Shown: positions 30,725-40,301, numbered from the stretch's first letter. The stretch: 45,296 nucleotides of DNA from Parasporobacterium sp. (GCA_017510065.1 JAFWOB010000177.1:1-45296); one strand, 5' to 3'. Translations and numbers: made by a program. The notes: a model not told the origin generated them from the sequence alone.

Positions 30725-31753
30725 TCAGTTTCCCTCAAAGATATGTTTCTTATTGCGACGGTCTTGCTCGGTATTCTGCCTTCCGAAGATCTTGTAGAAC
30801 AGGAAATTCGTCTTTCTCAGGATCTTCAGTCTTGAACCGCCTGCTGTCTTTTCAAAAAAGTCGGGATATTTTTCCATCAGTGTCCTGTCATACTCTTTGA
30901 ATTCCCGTTTCTGCTGACTGTTGCACTCCAATGCATAATAGAACATGTACTGCATTGTACACGCGCCTTCCAACCGTCTGGTCAGCGCCGCCTTCTTATA
31001 TACATCCGTTACTTCAGTATTCAGATAGTCCAGACACGTAAACAGCACTTTCTGATGCTCGCGGTAATGCTTGCGGATCCCTTCCACCGACATGCTCTGT
31101 CCGGATCTTCCGATGCGGTACATGTAAATCGGCAGTTCCATATAAGCAAAGGTTCTGCAGTTGTTGTATGCCTTGACTACAAATTCCAGATCTGTATAGA
31201 AACAGTGTTCTGTAATACGGACCTTCGCGTCCTGCAGTACTTTCGTCTTTACCGTAAGGGCATGCATAGCCGGCATGAACGTTCCCAGTTCCTTCAGATT
31301 CAGGGTCTGATTGATCCCGACAAATTCCCGGATCCGGCTCTCCACGCTGAGAACCCCGCCTGATTCATCCTCAAAAATAGCAAATGCAGTGCAGATCATA
31401 TCCGCATCGCTTTCCGACAGGAACTTCAAAAAGATCGGAAGGTTTTCCACCGAATAATAATCATCCCCGTCCAGCTGTTTGAAGTATCGGCCGGAGGCTG
31501 CTTCAATAGCGGCATTCAAAGTGGATCCCCATCCGCCGTTTTCCTTGGAGATAAGTTTGAAGGTGCCCGGATACTGTTCCTGATACTCTCTTCCGATCGC
31601 AGCCGTGCTGTCTTTGGAACCATCGTCAACGATCAGGACTTCCACCTGTTCCAGGACTTCCGGCGCAAGAAAAGAATCCAAGGCTTCCCTCAGGGTACTC
31701 TCGACATTATAGGCTGCTACGGATACCGATAAGATTTTATTATTGTCTGACAT
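30725..31753 (-). CDS. Family 2 glycosyltransferase
   Basis: The protein begins LSVSVAAYNVESTLREALDSFL and VEVLIVDDGSKDSTAAIGREY, then ENGGWGSTLNAAIEAASGRYFKQLDGDDYYSVENL, with DGD as metal site near residue 95. This subtype, with GWGSTLN in place of the common GxSxARN, occurs in capsule and teichoic loci. The start at 31753 has no clear ribosome site; the leader predicted from the promoter at 31805-31833 is about 45 bases, AT-rich. It is followed one base later by another glycosyltransferase, and the pair probably adds successive sugars to the same chain. Confidence 0.88.
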   Translation of the reverse strand: MSDNNKILSVSVAAYNVESTLREALDSFLAPEVLEQVEVLIVDDGSKDSTAAIGREYQEQYPGTFKLISKENGGWGSTLNAAIEAASGRYFKQLDGDDYYSVENLPIFLKFLSESDADMICTAFAIFEDESGGVLSVESRIREFVGINQTLNLKELGTFMPAMHALTVKTKVLQDAKVRITEHCFYTDLEFVVKAYNNCRTFAYMELPIYMYRIGRSGQSMSVEGIRKHYREHQKVLFTCLDYLNTEVTDVYKKAALTRRLEGACTMQYMFYYALECNSQQKREFKEYDRTLMEKYPDFFEKTAGGSRLKILRKTNFLFYKIFGRQNTEQDRRNKKHIFEGN

Positions 31754-31804
31754 ATTACGTTTATTCTAATAATATTAACGTGTATTGACCATTTCAGTCC
31801 GACT

Positions 31805-31833
31805 ATTATAGCAAAAAAAGCCTGTTAAGACAA
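31805..31833 (-). promoter_or_regulatory. Promoter of glycosyltransferase pair
   Basis: TATAAT (31805-31810) lies 17 bases from TTGTCT (31828-31833, two mismatches) on the minus strand. A short AATTCC/GGAATT stem (31835-31852) just upstream could weakly end the preceding SGNH transcript, but no T-run follows directly. Confidence 0.68.
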
Positions 31834-31905
31834 TTCCCTGTAAGGAATTTATGCATTTTGCCGGTCATAAAGGAAAAAGCAGATCTCTTTCCCGGCATCC
31901 TCCGG

Positions 31906-33231
31906 CTAGTATGTGCAGCTGAACAGGTGAATGTCTTCACTTTCCGCATTTTTCCACTCTACTTCCAGAGTACCGTTTTCCCCACCGGGAAGAATGAAAT
32001 CCGGACCGTCCCCGAAGTCCAGGATCTGTTTTTCCTCAGTTGTGCCATCAGGCGTTACGGTGACCCGGTATTCCAGTCCGCTGCTCCGATTGGCGATCAG
32101 GCTGCACAGACGTTCTCCTTCATCGGATTCAACAGGACCGGCGATCCCGTACACCTCAGGCTCCTTATCCAGGAGTTTTTCCTCAAAACTGTCGTAGAAC
32201 AGATCTTCTTCCCGGATCTGTCCGGTAAAGAACATACCGAAGACACGGCTGAAAGAAGCGGCACCCACATCATTCAGATGATCCGCGTCATAGAACAGGC
32301 TCTTATCTGCCGTATCAAAATACGAGGGTCTGCACAGGTTGAAATCATAATAGGGAACCTGCAGGTCATTCGCCAGAGTCCGGATCCAATCCGAGTATTC
32401 CTGATAGTCTCCTTTGCCTGCCAGTGTCCATTCCGGTTCCGGTACCATTACAAACGTCAGTTCCACGCTGTGCCGTCTGCAGTAAGAGACAATATCCCGG
32501 AGCGTCTGCATCCAGTCACCGTCTTCTTTTATTTTCCTCTGAACCTCCACCTCACCATAGGCGAGCTTGTTCCATCGCTCGTCCTGGGATACTGCCACGG
32601 TATTGCCGAAATACCCTTTGCCTCCGTAATAATCATGGGTGTCGATCACAAACCAGTCATAGTTCAGATAAGTTTCCGTATGCTTCTTCTCGTAAAGATC
32701 CGTCAGGTATTCCAGATCAAAGATGTCTTCCCAGTTCCTGCGAAACGGCAGAAAGCCGTTGGTATAATATTTCATGGAGCTGGCGTGCAGCAGAAACTGC
32801 AGTTTATTAAGGGACGGGCGCATATAGTCTGACACCAGATAAGTTTCTGTCATGGATGTGCGTGTATCATAATCCCTGGTATCGACCACTCCGTAATACA
32901 GATCCAGATAGACCTGCTTTACATCATACAAAGAGCATGCCTCCCTGATCAGCGCAAGGGAACCATCCAGCCTCTGGCTGGCCGTACTGAGATTAAACGT
33001 ATTCTGCCCGAACACCTCATCCGTTACTTCTGTATCAAAGGCTCTTCGCACATGGGAGGAACCTGCAAAAAGAACATCCAGGTTTTCGGATGCCTCATAC
33101 ATGTCATGCATCATAAGCCGGGAATAGGACTGCACATCATCGAATAGAAGATACTGCAGCAAAACACCGATTCCCAGAACCAGTGCTGCTGCAAGTATGA
33201 CCCCTATGATCCGTTTGATGATCTGTTTCAT
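31906..33231 (-). CDS. SGNH/DltD-like membrane-anchored protein, MBOAT partner
   Basis: One N-terminal membrane helix (about 8-28) anchors an extracytoplasmic domain beginning LDVLFAGSSHVRRAFD, with Ser58/59 as the likely nucleophile in the position of the SGNH first block, and ending with SLFYDADHLND (Asp315, His318), the DxxH catalytic block. Proteins of this type (DltD, AlgX and AlgJ relatives) work with an MBOAT acyltransferase to O-acylate surface polymers. The gene begins 11 bases after the MBOAT gene, with GGAG 6 bases before the ATG. The C-terminal region (about 345-441) is beta-rich and of unknown role. The acyl acceptor is presumably the locus polysaccharide. Confidence 0.8.
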   Translation of the reverse strand: MKQIIKRIIGVILAAALVLGIGVLLQYLLFDDVQSYSRLMMHDMYEASENLDVLFAGSSHVRRAFDTEVTDEVFGQNTFNLSTASQRLDGSLALIREACSLYDVKQVYLDLYYGVVDTRDYDTRTSMTETYLVSDYMRPSLNKLQFLLHASSMKYYTNGFLPFRRNWEDIFDLEYLTDLYEKKHTETYLNYDWFVIDTHDYYGGKGYFGNTVAVSQDERWNKLAYGEVEVQRKIKEDGDWMQTLRDIVSYCRRHSVELTFVMVPEPEWTLAGKGDYQEYSDWIRTLANDLQVPYYDFNLCRPSYFDTADKSLFYDADHLNDVGAASFSRVFGMFFTGQIREEDLFYDSFEEKLLDKEPEVYGIAGPVESDEGERLCSLIANRSSGLEYRVTVTPDGTTEEKQILDFGDGPDFILPGGENGTLEVEWKNAESEDIHLFSCTY

Positions 33232-33242
33232 TCCCTCTCCGT

Positions 33243-34715
33243 TTAAAACTGAAAATAGATAAATGTACTGGTATCATAAGCCTGTCCGTAGATTCCCAAC
33301 AGAAGGATCGACCAGACCAGGCCCAGGTACAGGATCCAGCGAAACCAGATTTCCTGTCTGTTCACCAGCGCAGAAACCGACAATCCTTTTTCATGCATAA
33401 TATCCACCGCAAGCAGAACCAGGATCGCGACTCCCGCGATCCAGAGATTCACTTCATTCAACCCCAGATCCAGGATATTTGTGGTGCTGAAAACACAAAA
33501 CATCTGCCGGATCAGCTGCAGGGCATGGCTCAGTCCGCTGCACACAAAGAAGATCCAGGCAAAGTCGACCAGGACAAAAGTGATGATCACATTGCGAAGT
33601 CTGGCGCTGAACGAATCCTTGCCGAAAACATTCCAGCCTGTCTTCTTCCTGATCCTGCCCCTGACATCTCCTATGATCTGCAGCAGTGCATGCAGCAGTC
33701 CCCATGCCGCAAAATTCCAGCTTGCTCCGTGCCACAGGCCGCTGACCGCAAAAACGATCAGAATATTCAGGTACCGGCGGGCTTGCCCTTTACGGTTGCC
33801 GCCCAGCGGGATATACAGATAGTCTGTAAACCAGGAGGTCAGGGAAATATGCCATCTGCGCCAGAAATCCTTGATACTGCGTGCCAGATAGGGCTGACGG
33901 AAATTGTTCATCAGATCAAATCCCATCACTTTTGCCGCTCCCCGGGCAATATTGGTGTAGCCGCCGAAATCGCAGTAGATCTGGACAGCAAACAGAAAAA
34001 CCGCCAGGTTGATCTCTGCGAATCCGTAGCTGGTATAGTCATTGATCACCTGATCCACCAGTATGGAAACCCGGTCAGCGATCACGATCTTCTGGAACAG
34101 ACCCCACATCATCAAGAGGAATCCATCCCTCACCCGTTCGAAATCCCAGACCCTGATCTCCGCGATCTTCCGGATCTGCGGCAGAAGGCTGGAGGAACGT
34201 TCGATCGGTCCTGCCACCAGTTGCGGAAAGAAAGAGACAAACAAAGCATATTTCAGGATATTGCGCTCCGGGGTGATCTTTTCCCGGTAAACATCAAGGG
34301 TATAACTGAGAGCCTGGAACGTATAGAAGGAAATGCCTACCGGCAGAAGAAGGTCCAGTCGATAAGAAATGACCCCGATCCCGATCCGTGACAAAACAGA
34401 ACTGAGATTGGCGATCATAAAATTGCCGTATTTAAACACAGCCAGAATACCCAGGTTTATGATCAGGCTCAGAGCCACACACCATTTACGTGTCCTTACC
34501 CTCTCCTCTCCCCGGAAATGTCCGATCAGAAGACCGCTTGCATAAGTGACTGCTGTGGAAAACGCGATCAGAAGAGCGTATTTCGGATTCCAGCTCATAT
34601 AAAAATAATAGCTGGCGATCAGCAGCCAGATGTAGCGGATCTTCTTCGGTATCACGAAATACACCAATGTGACGACCGGAAAGAATATTAAAAACTCCAG
34701 TGAATTAAAGACCAT
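33243..34715 (-). CDS. MBOAT O-acyltransferase (AlgI/DltB type)
   Basis: The 490-residue protein has about eleven membrane helices. SWNPKYALLIAFSTAVTYASG, LLLPVGISFYTFQALSYTLDVYR and DFWRRWHISLTSWFTDYLYIPLGGN (His289) match the AlgI/DltB subgroup; SGLWHGASWNF carries the invariant MBOAT His329. These proteins pass acyl groups from the cytoplasm to an extracellular acceptor. It lies 4 bases after the Wzy-like gene without a clear ribosome site, hence coupled, and 11 bases before its SGNH partner. D-alanylation is unlikely because no dltA or dltC is present; O-acetylation is the better guess. Confidence 0.93.
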   Translation of the reverse strand: MVFNSLEFLIFFPVVTLVYFVIPKKIRYIWLLIASYYFYMSWNPKYALLIAFSTAVTYASGLLIGHFRGEERVRTRKWCVALSLIINLGILAVFKYGNFMIANLSSVLSRIGIGVISYRLDLLLPVGISFYTFQALSYTLDVYREKITPERNILKYALFVSFFPQLVAGPIERSSSLLPQIRKIAEIRVWDFERVRDGFLLMMWGLFQKIVIADRVSILVDQVINDYTSYGFAEINLAVFLFAVQIYCDFGGYTNIARGAAKVMGFDLMNNFRQPYLARSIKDFWRRWHISLTSWFTDYLYIPLGGNRKGQARRYLNILIVFAVSGLWHGASWNFAAWGLLHALLQIIGDVRGRIRKKTGWNVFGKDSFSARLRNVIITFVLVDFAWIFFVCSGLSHALQLIRQMFCVFSTTNILDLGLNEVNLWIAGVAILVLLAVDIMHEKGLSVSALVNRQEIWFRWILYLGLVWSILLLGIYGQAYDTSTFIYFQF

Positions 34716-34719
34716 ATAG

Positions 34720-35967
34720 TTATTTATCCGTTTCAGGTATGCGGTTCAGATACCGCGGCAGATAATAGCACAGAGACAGCAGCAGGAAGATCTCCGGGCG
34801 GGTGGTAATCTCAATGGTCATCCCCAGGAAAAAAACGCCGACCATTACACTGATCAGGAAACGAAGATCGAATTGCCGGATCTTTCCCACCTGAATGATG
34901 CAGACAATGAAAAGGAACAGAAAAACAGCAGCCCCCACAAGTCCTGTTTCATACAGGATCTGCAGATAAATGCTGTGCTGATGCCAGAACGTCTGTGTCT
35001 TCCCCGATATCAGGACAGCGTTGATCCAGGAAGTGTATCCCCGGCCGATAACAGGATGATCCATGATCGTTGCCAGAACCGTATCCCACAATTCCCGTCT
35101 GCCGTGCACCCTGGAATTGATCCCGATCATTTCCATCCAGCCGGTTTTTCCCAATACGATCACAGCAAAAAATACCAGGCAGTTCAGGATCATCATGATT
35201 TTCAGATCGATCCACCTTAAAAACCTTCCGATCCCGGGAAACCGGTCATACAGATGGCAGATGATCATGACTGCAGCCAATATACAGTACACGACAATCT
35301 GTGTCACGCTTCTGACAGCAACAGCTGTACAGAGGGAATAAAGCAGGTTTACGATGTTGACGATCTCCCAGGAACGATCGTACTTTCTGCTGTAAATACA
35401 TCCGGCCAGTATGGAATTCAGCCCGCAGACAAGACCGTTGTTTACATGGGAGAAAAAAACATATTCCACGTCCATGTCTTTGTATCCCGCCATCCAGATC
35501 CCTGTGTTGCGGAAAAACATGACCGACGCATTGTTCAATGTATTAATGACCAGAAAATAAAGAAACAGGACAAACAGATACTTCCGCAGATTCACCTTAC
35601 TGAAAACAGCGATCAGCAGTACGATGATCAGGGACGCTGCGAATACATTCCACATGGCATATCTGACAGAACTTCCATTGATCTTCATGGAAATAAAGAG
35701 CACGAGCCCCCATCCGATACAGCCCAGCATCAGAAGGTTGTCCCGCAGCAGGGACCGGAGATCCCCGGCAAGTACGATCATGCAGAAAACCAGGATAACC
35801 AGGACAGCGGTCCTGACATAGTCTGTCATAGCAGTAATCACAGGAAAGGCGGTAAAAAAATAAGGCGTCTGAATGAAGAACAGGGTGATAAGGAACAATA
35901 TCACCCCGATCCAGCTGTTCAGTATGCAATTTACTCTGTTTCTTAATACCGTCAATTCTTCAGTCAA
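34720..35967 (-). CDS. O-antigen ligase/polymerase-like membrane protein (Wzy/WaaL)
   Basis: About eleven hydrophobic helices fill the 415 residues. The large loop between about 275 and 335 has RVHGRRELWDTVLATIMDHPVIGRGYTSW and FWHQHSIYLQILYETGLVGAAVFLFLF, the conserved pattern of the Wzy_C/O-antigen ligase family with its Arg, Gly and His-Asn/Ser residues. It would polymerise repeat units or attach a finished glycan outside the membrane. The start is a TTG in a 4-base TTGA overlap with the end of the dehydratase gene; no ATG fits before residue 45 and the first helix would be lost. The presence of this type together with an ABC exporter is noted separately. Confidence 0.86.
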   Translation of the reverse strand: MTEELTVLRNRVNCILNSWIGVILFLITLFFIQTPYFFTAFPVITAMTDYVRTAVLVILVFCMIVLAGDLRSLLRDNLLMLGCIGWGLVLFISMKINGSSVRYAMWNVFAASLIIVLLIAVFSKVNLRKYLFVLFLYFLVINTLNNASVMFFRNTGIWMAGYKDMDVEYVFFSHVNNGLVCGLNSILAGCIYSRKYDRSWEIVNIVNLLYSLCTAVAVRSVTQIVVYCILAAVMIICHLYDRFPGIGRFLRWIDLKIMMILNCLVFFAVIVLGKTGWMEMIGINSRVHGRRELWDTVLATIMDHPVIGRGYTSWINAVLISGKTQTFWHQHSIYLQILYETGLVGAAVFLFLFIVCIIQVGKIRQFDLRFLISVMVGVFFLGMTIEITTRPEIFLLLSLCYYLPRYLNRIPETDK

Positions 35968-37925
35968 TTATTGGCAGGATGATAGGTATCCACGATCTTC
36001 ATCACCCATTCCCTGGTTCCTGCCTCATCATCGTTGTAAGCAACCATCATGGCCGTACGCAGCTCTTCATAGAATTTCTCCACGTCAAACTCGATGGGAA
36101 GCCCGATATGGATCAGCTTATTCGGCGTAGTCTGCATGCCTTCCTCTTCCATAAGCTTTTCTTCATACAGCTTTTCTCCCGGACGGAGGCCTGTATATTC
36201 GATCATGATGTCTTCATCCGGTTTGTGTCCTGACAGTTTGATCAGATTGCGCGCCAGTGTATCGATCTTGACCGGCTCTCCCATATCCAGGATAAAGATC
36301 TCTCCGCCGTGAGCATAATAACTGGCCTGCAGCACCAGACTCACAGCTTCCGGTATTGTCATAAAGTAACGGATAATGTCCGGATGGGTCACCGTCACCG
36401 GGCCGCCCTTTTCGATCTGTTTTTTGAAAATGGGGATAACCGAGCCATTGCTGCCCAGCACATTGCCGAACCGTACGGCGACAAATTCTGTACAGGTATC
36501 TTTGGGGATCTTTTTGATGGCTTCCTTGGCATAATCATCGTTATGGGTATGGAATTCCGGGATCTCATCTGCCCTGCCTTCTTTGATCAGACGGTCAAAA
36601 GACTGAATGATCATCTCGCACATGCGTTTTGAAGCGCCCATAACATTGGTAGGATTGACCGCTTTATCAGTAGAGATCAGAACGAACTTCTTCACGCCGT
36701 AAAGCATGGCTCCGTAGGCTGTCTTATAAGTGCCGATCGCATTGTTCTTAACGGCTTCACAGGGGCTGTCCTCCATGAGAGGCACATGCTTATGGGCTGC
36801 AGCATGGAAGATCACTTCCGGACGATACTGGGAGTAGACCTGATCCAGCCGGCGGCTGTCCCGGACAGAACCGATCAGCGTCACAAGATTAAGATCGGGA
36901 TACCGATCCTTTAACTCCAGTTCGATCTCATAGGCATTATTTTCATAGATATCAAAAATGATCAGTTGTTTTGGCTCATGGTTCGCGATCTGACGGCACA
37001 GCTCGCTTCCGATGGAGCCGCCGCCTCCCGTTACCATGACAACCTTCCCTTTCAGGCTTTCCAGGATCTCATCCGTATTGACTCTGATCGGATCCCTGCC
37101 CAGGAGATCCTCCACAGAGACTTCCTTCAGCGCGCTGACACCGATCTCCCCATTTACAAACTGATAGATACCCGGCAGGTTTTTGATCTCGCAGCCGGTT
37201 TCCTTACAGATCTCGATCAGCGCCTTTTTATCAGCAGGCTTCATACTGGGAATGGCGATGTAGATCTTTTTTACATCGAATTTTTCCACATTCTCCATAA
37301 TGCTGTCGGTACCGCCTGCCACAGGCACTCCGTCGATATACCTTCCCCATTTGTTCCGGTTATCGTCGATAATACAGACAACTTTATCATTAAGCTCCTT
37401 GGAATTGCGGATATCCCGGAGAATAATATTGCCGGCAGAACCTGCCCCGATCAGCATGACATTCTTGTAAGGATCATTCACCCGCTCTACCGTCAAACGC
37501 TTTTTCTCCATCAGATACAGCCGATAAGAGAACCGTATGGCGATCAGCAGAAGCAGCTGGATCACTACGCCGAAGACATAATATATGATATGCATACGAC
37601 GGAAAAGGAACGTGATCCCGATCACATGAAGGACCGAACAGCTCAAGGAGGCCGCAATGATATTCAGCAATTCCCGGAATCCCGCAAACCGCCAGATACT
37701 GTTGTACAACTTAAACAGTGCGAATACGATCAGACAGATAGCAGTATAGATCGGGATGAATTTGAGATACGTATTCAGAAAACGTCCCGGGATCGTACTG
37801 TACTTACAGTCAAACCGGATCCACAGTGCCAGAAAATAGGATAAATTGACAGCAATAATATCATATATGACCAGCAGGATATTAATGATATGCCAGTGCT
37901 TTAGTTTTCTTTCGTTCTTTCTCAA
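35964..37925 (-). CDS. CapD/FlaA1/PglF-type UDP-GlcNAc 4,6-dehydratase, membrane-bound
   Basis: Four N-terminal membrane helices (about 12-140) are followed by a CoA-binding-like Rossmann domain (NVMLIGAGSAGNIILRD, 155-171) and the SDR dehydratase domain with MVTGGGGSIGSELCRQI (297-313) and STDKAVNPTNVMGASKRMCEM, where Met-x-x-x-Lys replaces Tyr-x-x-x-Lys as usual in PglF. It makes UDP-4-keto-6-deoxy-GlcNAc, the precursor of QuiNAc, bacillosamine or FucNAc-type sugars. The start is TTG at 37925 with AGGAG 8 bases upstream. It is first in the operon capD-wzy-MBOAT-SGNH. The follow-on aminotransferase or reductase is not in the window. Confidence 0.93.
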   Translation of the reverse strand: MRKNERKLKHWHIINILLVIYDIIAVNLSYFLALWIRFDCKYSTIPGRFLNTYLKFIPIYTAICLIVFALFKLYNSIWRFAGFRELLNIIAASLSCSVLHVIGITFLFRRMHIIYYVFGVVIQLLLLIAIRFSYRLYLMEKKRLTVERVNDPYKNVMLIGAGSAGNIILRDIRNSKELNDKVVCIIDDNRNKWGRYIDGVPVAGGTDSIMENVEKFDVKKIYIAIPSMKPADKKALIEICKETGCEIKNLPGIYQFVNGEIGVSALKEVSVEDLLGRDPIRVNTDEILESLKGKVVMVTGGGGSIGSELCRQIANHEPKQLIIFDIYENNAYEIELELKDRYPDLNLVTLIGSVRDSRRLDQVYSQYRPEVIFHAAAHKHVPLMEDSPCEAVKNNAIGTYKTAYGAMLYGVKKFVLISTDKAVNPTNVMGASKRMCEMIIQSFDRLIKEGRADEIPEFHTHNDDYAKEAIKKIPKDTCTEFVAVRFGNVLGSNGSVIPIFKKQIEKGGPVTVTHPDIIRYFMTIPEAVSLVLQASYYAHGGEIFILDMGEPVKIDTLARNLIKLSGHKPDEDIMIEYTGLRPGEKLYEEKLMEEEGMQTTPNKLIHIGLPIEFDVEKFYEELRTAMMVAYNDDEAGTREWVMKIVDTYHPANN

Positions 37926-37964
37926 TGATGGAGCTCCTGAAATATAAGTATAGATTATCTGTCT

Positions 37965-37994
37965 ATTATAGTTTTACGGGTTTTTAAATGTCAA
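37965..37994 (-). promoter_or_regulatory. Consensus promoter of dehydratase operon
   Basis: TTGACA (37989-37994) and TATAAT (37965-37970) match consensus on the minus strand with an 18-base spacer, giving a leader of about 30 bases before the TTG start. No clear terminator for the preceding choline operon was seen in 37995-38031. Confidence 0.88.
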
Positions 37995-38031
37995 GTATGT
38001 TTCCGCTCATGGAGCCCCCATATAAACTTTG

Positions 38032-39564
38032 TCATTTCTTCTCTTTCAGATATTTCCCTGCATCTTTGATAAAGCTCCAGATCATAATGATCATGATGAT
38101 ACCGATGGGGAACGCACTGATGATACTGACGCTCTGGATATTGTTCATACTGCTTTCCGAGAATACCAGCGCGATGGGCAGAACGATCAGCAGGATACAC
38201 CACAGCAATATGATTGCCGTATGCGGTTTTTCATTTTCCTCAAGCCTCTTATAGCTGTAGCAGGCAGCCGTATAGGCAATGGAATCAAAACTAGTGGCAT
38301 AAAACGCGATCATACACAGAAGAACCAGAACAAGGATCACCGGCGCGATCGGCATGGTATCTATGATCTTAAGGATCAGTCCGTACAGATCTCCGTCTGC
38401 CTGATATGCAGCGATAAAATCCGCTGCTCCCGTCGTCTGCAGACCAAGGCTGTAGTTTCCGAGGATCACAAAGGATACGATGGTAGATCCGACACCGAAT
38501 ACATATCCGCCGAGGATCGTCTGTTTGATCGTTCTTCCCCTGGAAATGTTTCCGATGAAGAACGGCGCCGCAATACACCAGACCATCCAGTAAGCCCAGT
38601 AATAGATCGTCCAGTCCTGTGGGAAGTTGTTGGCCCGCACAGGATCCGAATACGTGCTTAGTTCAATGAAATTCTGGAACATTTTTCCCAGGCTCTGGAA
38701 GCCGTTTTCAATAATAAACCGTGCCTGCCCGCCGATCAGAAGGACGATGATCAGAAGACCGAAGAACAGATAGATGCACAGTTTTGCCAGAAAACTGATC
38801 CCTTTGAAACCATGGATTACGGCGTAAGTATAAACAGCGCAGGTGATCAGCAGAATGATGATCGTCACTGCAGTCCGGCTGATACTGATGCCGAACAGTT
38901 TCACGATGATGCTGGCCATAAGCGGCGTTGCGACAGAAAATGTTGTGGCGGTTCCTGCCAGCAGGGCAAATAAAGCAAACAGGTCAATGATCCTTCCCAG
39001 GATCCCTTTCGCATGCTTCTCTCCGATCACCGGACAGCAGGCTTCCGAATACCTCTGGCGATTTCTTTTCCGCACGTGCAGCATAAAGCCGAAAGCAACT
39101 GCCAGCACCAGATAGAAAGCCCAGGGAATAAAGCTCCAGTGAAACAGCGGGAATACGCCTGCCCATTCTGCGATACTCCCCATCTCCTCAATATGGGGAT
39201 TTGTTGCGTACATAACCCATTCCGCAAACGAATAAAACAGGATATCTGCTGCAAGACCGCAGGTGAACATCATAGCGCCCCAGGTAAAGAAGGAATATTT
39301 CGGTTTTTCATCCGGCTTTCCAAGGACAATATTTCCATACTTGGAGAAGGATAAAAAGATAGAAACCAGAAGCACACCGAGACCGATGATCAGATAGTAC
39401 AATCCTACGGTATCTCCAAAGAAAAAACGAACTTTTGAGATCACGTCATTAGCCTGCTCCGGGAAAATAAACAGATACACTGCCAGCGCTGTGATCAAAA
39501 AGAACGGAACAAGTGTTATCATCCAGTCGATACGTTTTTTGTCTGCTGTTTTGCTGTTCGTCAT
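38032..39564 (-). CDS. BCCT-family transporter, probably choline
   Basis: Twelve predicted membrane helices in 510 residues and the blocks VGLYYLIIGLGVLLVSIFLSFSKYGNIVLGKPDEKPKYSFFTWGAMMF, FPLFHWSFIPWAFYLVLAVAF and YYWAYWMVWCIAAPFFIGNISRGRT mark the betaine-carnitine-choline transporter family, with Trp-rich substrate helices. TM3 lacks the GMGIG of sodium-driven BetP and instead reads CGLAADILFYSFAEW, which looks closer to CaiT. GGAGG stands 7 bases before the ATG, and the gene overlaps licC by 4 bases. This replaces the LicB permease found with licA/licC elsewhere, supplying choline to the kinase. Betaine or carnitine transport cannot be excluded. Confidence 0.9.
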   Translation of the reverse strand: MTNSKTADKKRIDWMITLVPFFLITALAVYLFIFPEQANDVISKVRFFFGDTVGLYYLIIGLGVLLVSIFLSFSKYGNIVLGKPDEKPKYSFFTWGAMMFTCGLAADILFYSFAEWVMYATNPHIEEMGSIAEWAGVFPLFHWSFIPWAFYLVLAVAFGFMLHVRKRNRQRYSEACCPVIGEKHAKGILGRIIDLFALFALLAGTATTFSVATPLMASIIVKLFGISISRTAVTIIILLITCAVYTYAVIHGFKGISFLAKLCIYLFFGLLIIVLLIGGQARFIIENGFQSLGKMFQNFIELSTYSDPVRANNFPQDWTIYYWAYWMVWCIAAPFFIGNISRGRTIKQTILGGYVFGVGSTIVSFVILGNYSLGLQTTGAADFIAAYQADGDLYGLILKIIDTMPIAPVILVLVLLCMIAFYATSFDSIAYTAACYSYKRLEENEKPHTAIILLWCILLIVLPIALVFSESSMNNIQSVSIISAFPIGIIMIIMIWSFIKDAGKYLKEKK

Positions 39565-40301
39565 TTTTGTACCTCCGCATTTTTCGCTGTTTCTTCGTAG
39601 CTTTTATCTATCATCGCCAGTTCTTTCAGATTATCGATCTCGATAATATCCGATGCTTTCATCTCCCGAATTCCAAGGGTGTATTGTTCCGGATAACAGA
39701 ACATGACGACATCATCCCAGTAAAGGTCTGTATTGCCGCTTTCAAACTGCTCTTCCACATGCCGTTTCAGCCGGATCCCGTCTTCTTTGCTCCAGCGTGA
39801 TATGGAATACAGCTGCCATCCATGCGATCCGCCGGTCCTGGAGCAGGATGTTACCACACCGTTTTTCACTTCCATGACCCATTCATCAGTAGGTTCATCT
39901 GTCCATACCGCATTGTATCCGGAGAGACCGAAATGTGGATCCAAAATAGTGGGATTGTAAATGATCTGATCCCCGTCCAGGATGATGGCATCCTGCAGAT
40001 GATCCCTGGCGGCATAAAGCGAGCTGATATTATTGCACTGATCATACAGTGGGTTTTCGATAATGGTGACACCCGGCTGGTTTTCAGCCCACTTGTAAAA
40101 CTGTTCCTTCAGATATCCGACCACAACATAGATTTCTGTAATATGGTTTTCATGCAGTGCCTGAATTACAGTGTCGATCATTCTCACCCCATTTACCGAA
40201 ACCAGAGGTTTCGGTGTCCTGAAGGTAACCGGCTGCATCCGTTTTCCGATCCCGGCCGCCATAATGACCGCACGCTTTACCATATGGCTTTCTTCAATCA
40301 T
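39561..40301 (-). CDS. licC: LicC-like CTP:phosphocholine cytidylyltransferase
   Basis: The nucleotidyltransferase fold has RAVIMAAGIGKRMQPVTFRTPKPLVSVNG, VVVGYLKEQFYKWAE, CNNISSLYAA, ILDGDQIIYNP and TDLYWDDVV...SDIIEIDNLKEL. These follow pneumococcal LicC in order (YNNFYSLYLV, DLYWDNMV, SIYEIDS). LicC makes CDP-choline from CTP and phosphocholine. The ATG at 40301 lies in a 4-base ATGA overlap with the kinase fusion, with AAGGA 8 bases upstream; ATG 40283 is possible. All residues expected for metal and CTP binding appear present. A second, diverged cytidylyltransferase domain lies in the upstream gene. Confidence 0.9.
   Translation of the reverse strand: MIEESHMVKRAVIMAAGIGKRMQPVTFRTPKPLVSVNGVRMIDTVIQALHENHITEIYVVVGYLKEQFYKWAENQPGVTIIENPLYDQCNNISSLYAARDHLQDAIILDGDQIIYNPTILDPHFGLSGYNAVWTDEPTDEWVMEVKNGVVTSCSRTGGSHGWQLYSISRWSKEDGIRLKRHVEEQFESGNTDLYWDDVVMFCYPEQYTLGIREMKASDIIEIDNLKELAMIDKSYEETAKNAEVQK

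Noticed and set aside
31834-31905. Strong terminator after the SGNH gene
   Set aside because: Only a 6-base AATTCC/GGAATT stem is visible, and the T-run lies 12 bases further on and overlaps the next promoter spacer.
33243-34715. DltB of a D-alanylation operon
   Set aside because: The MBOAT and SGNH pair resembles DltB/DltD, but no dltA ligase or dltC carrier gene is in the locus, so another acyl group is likelier.
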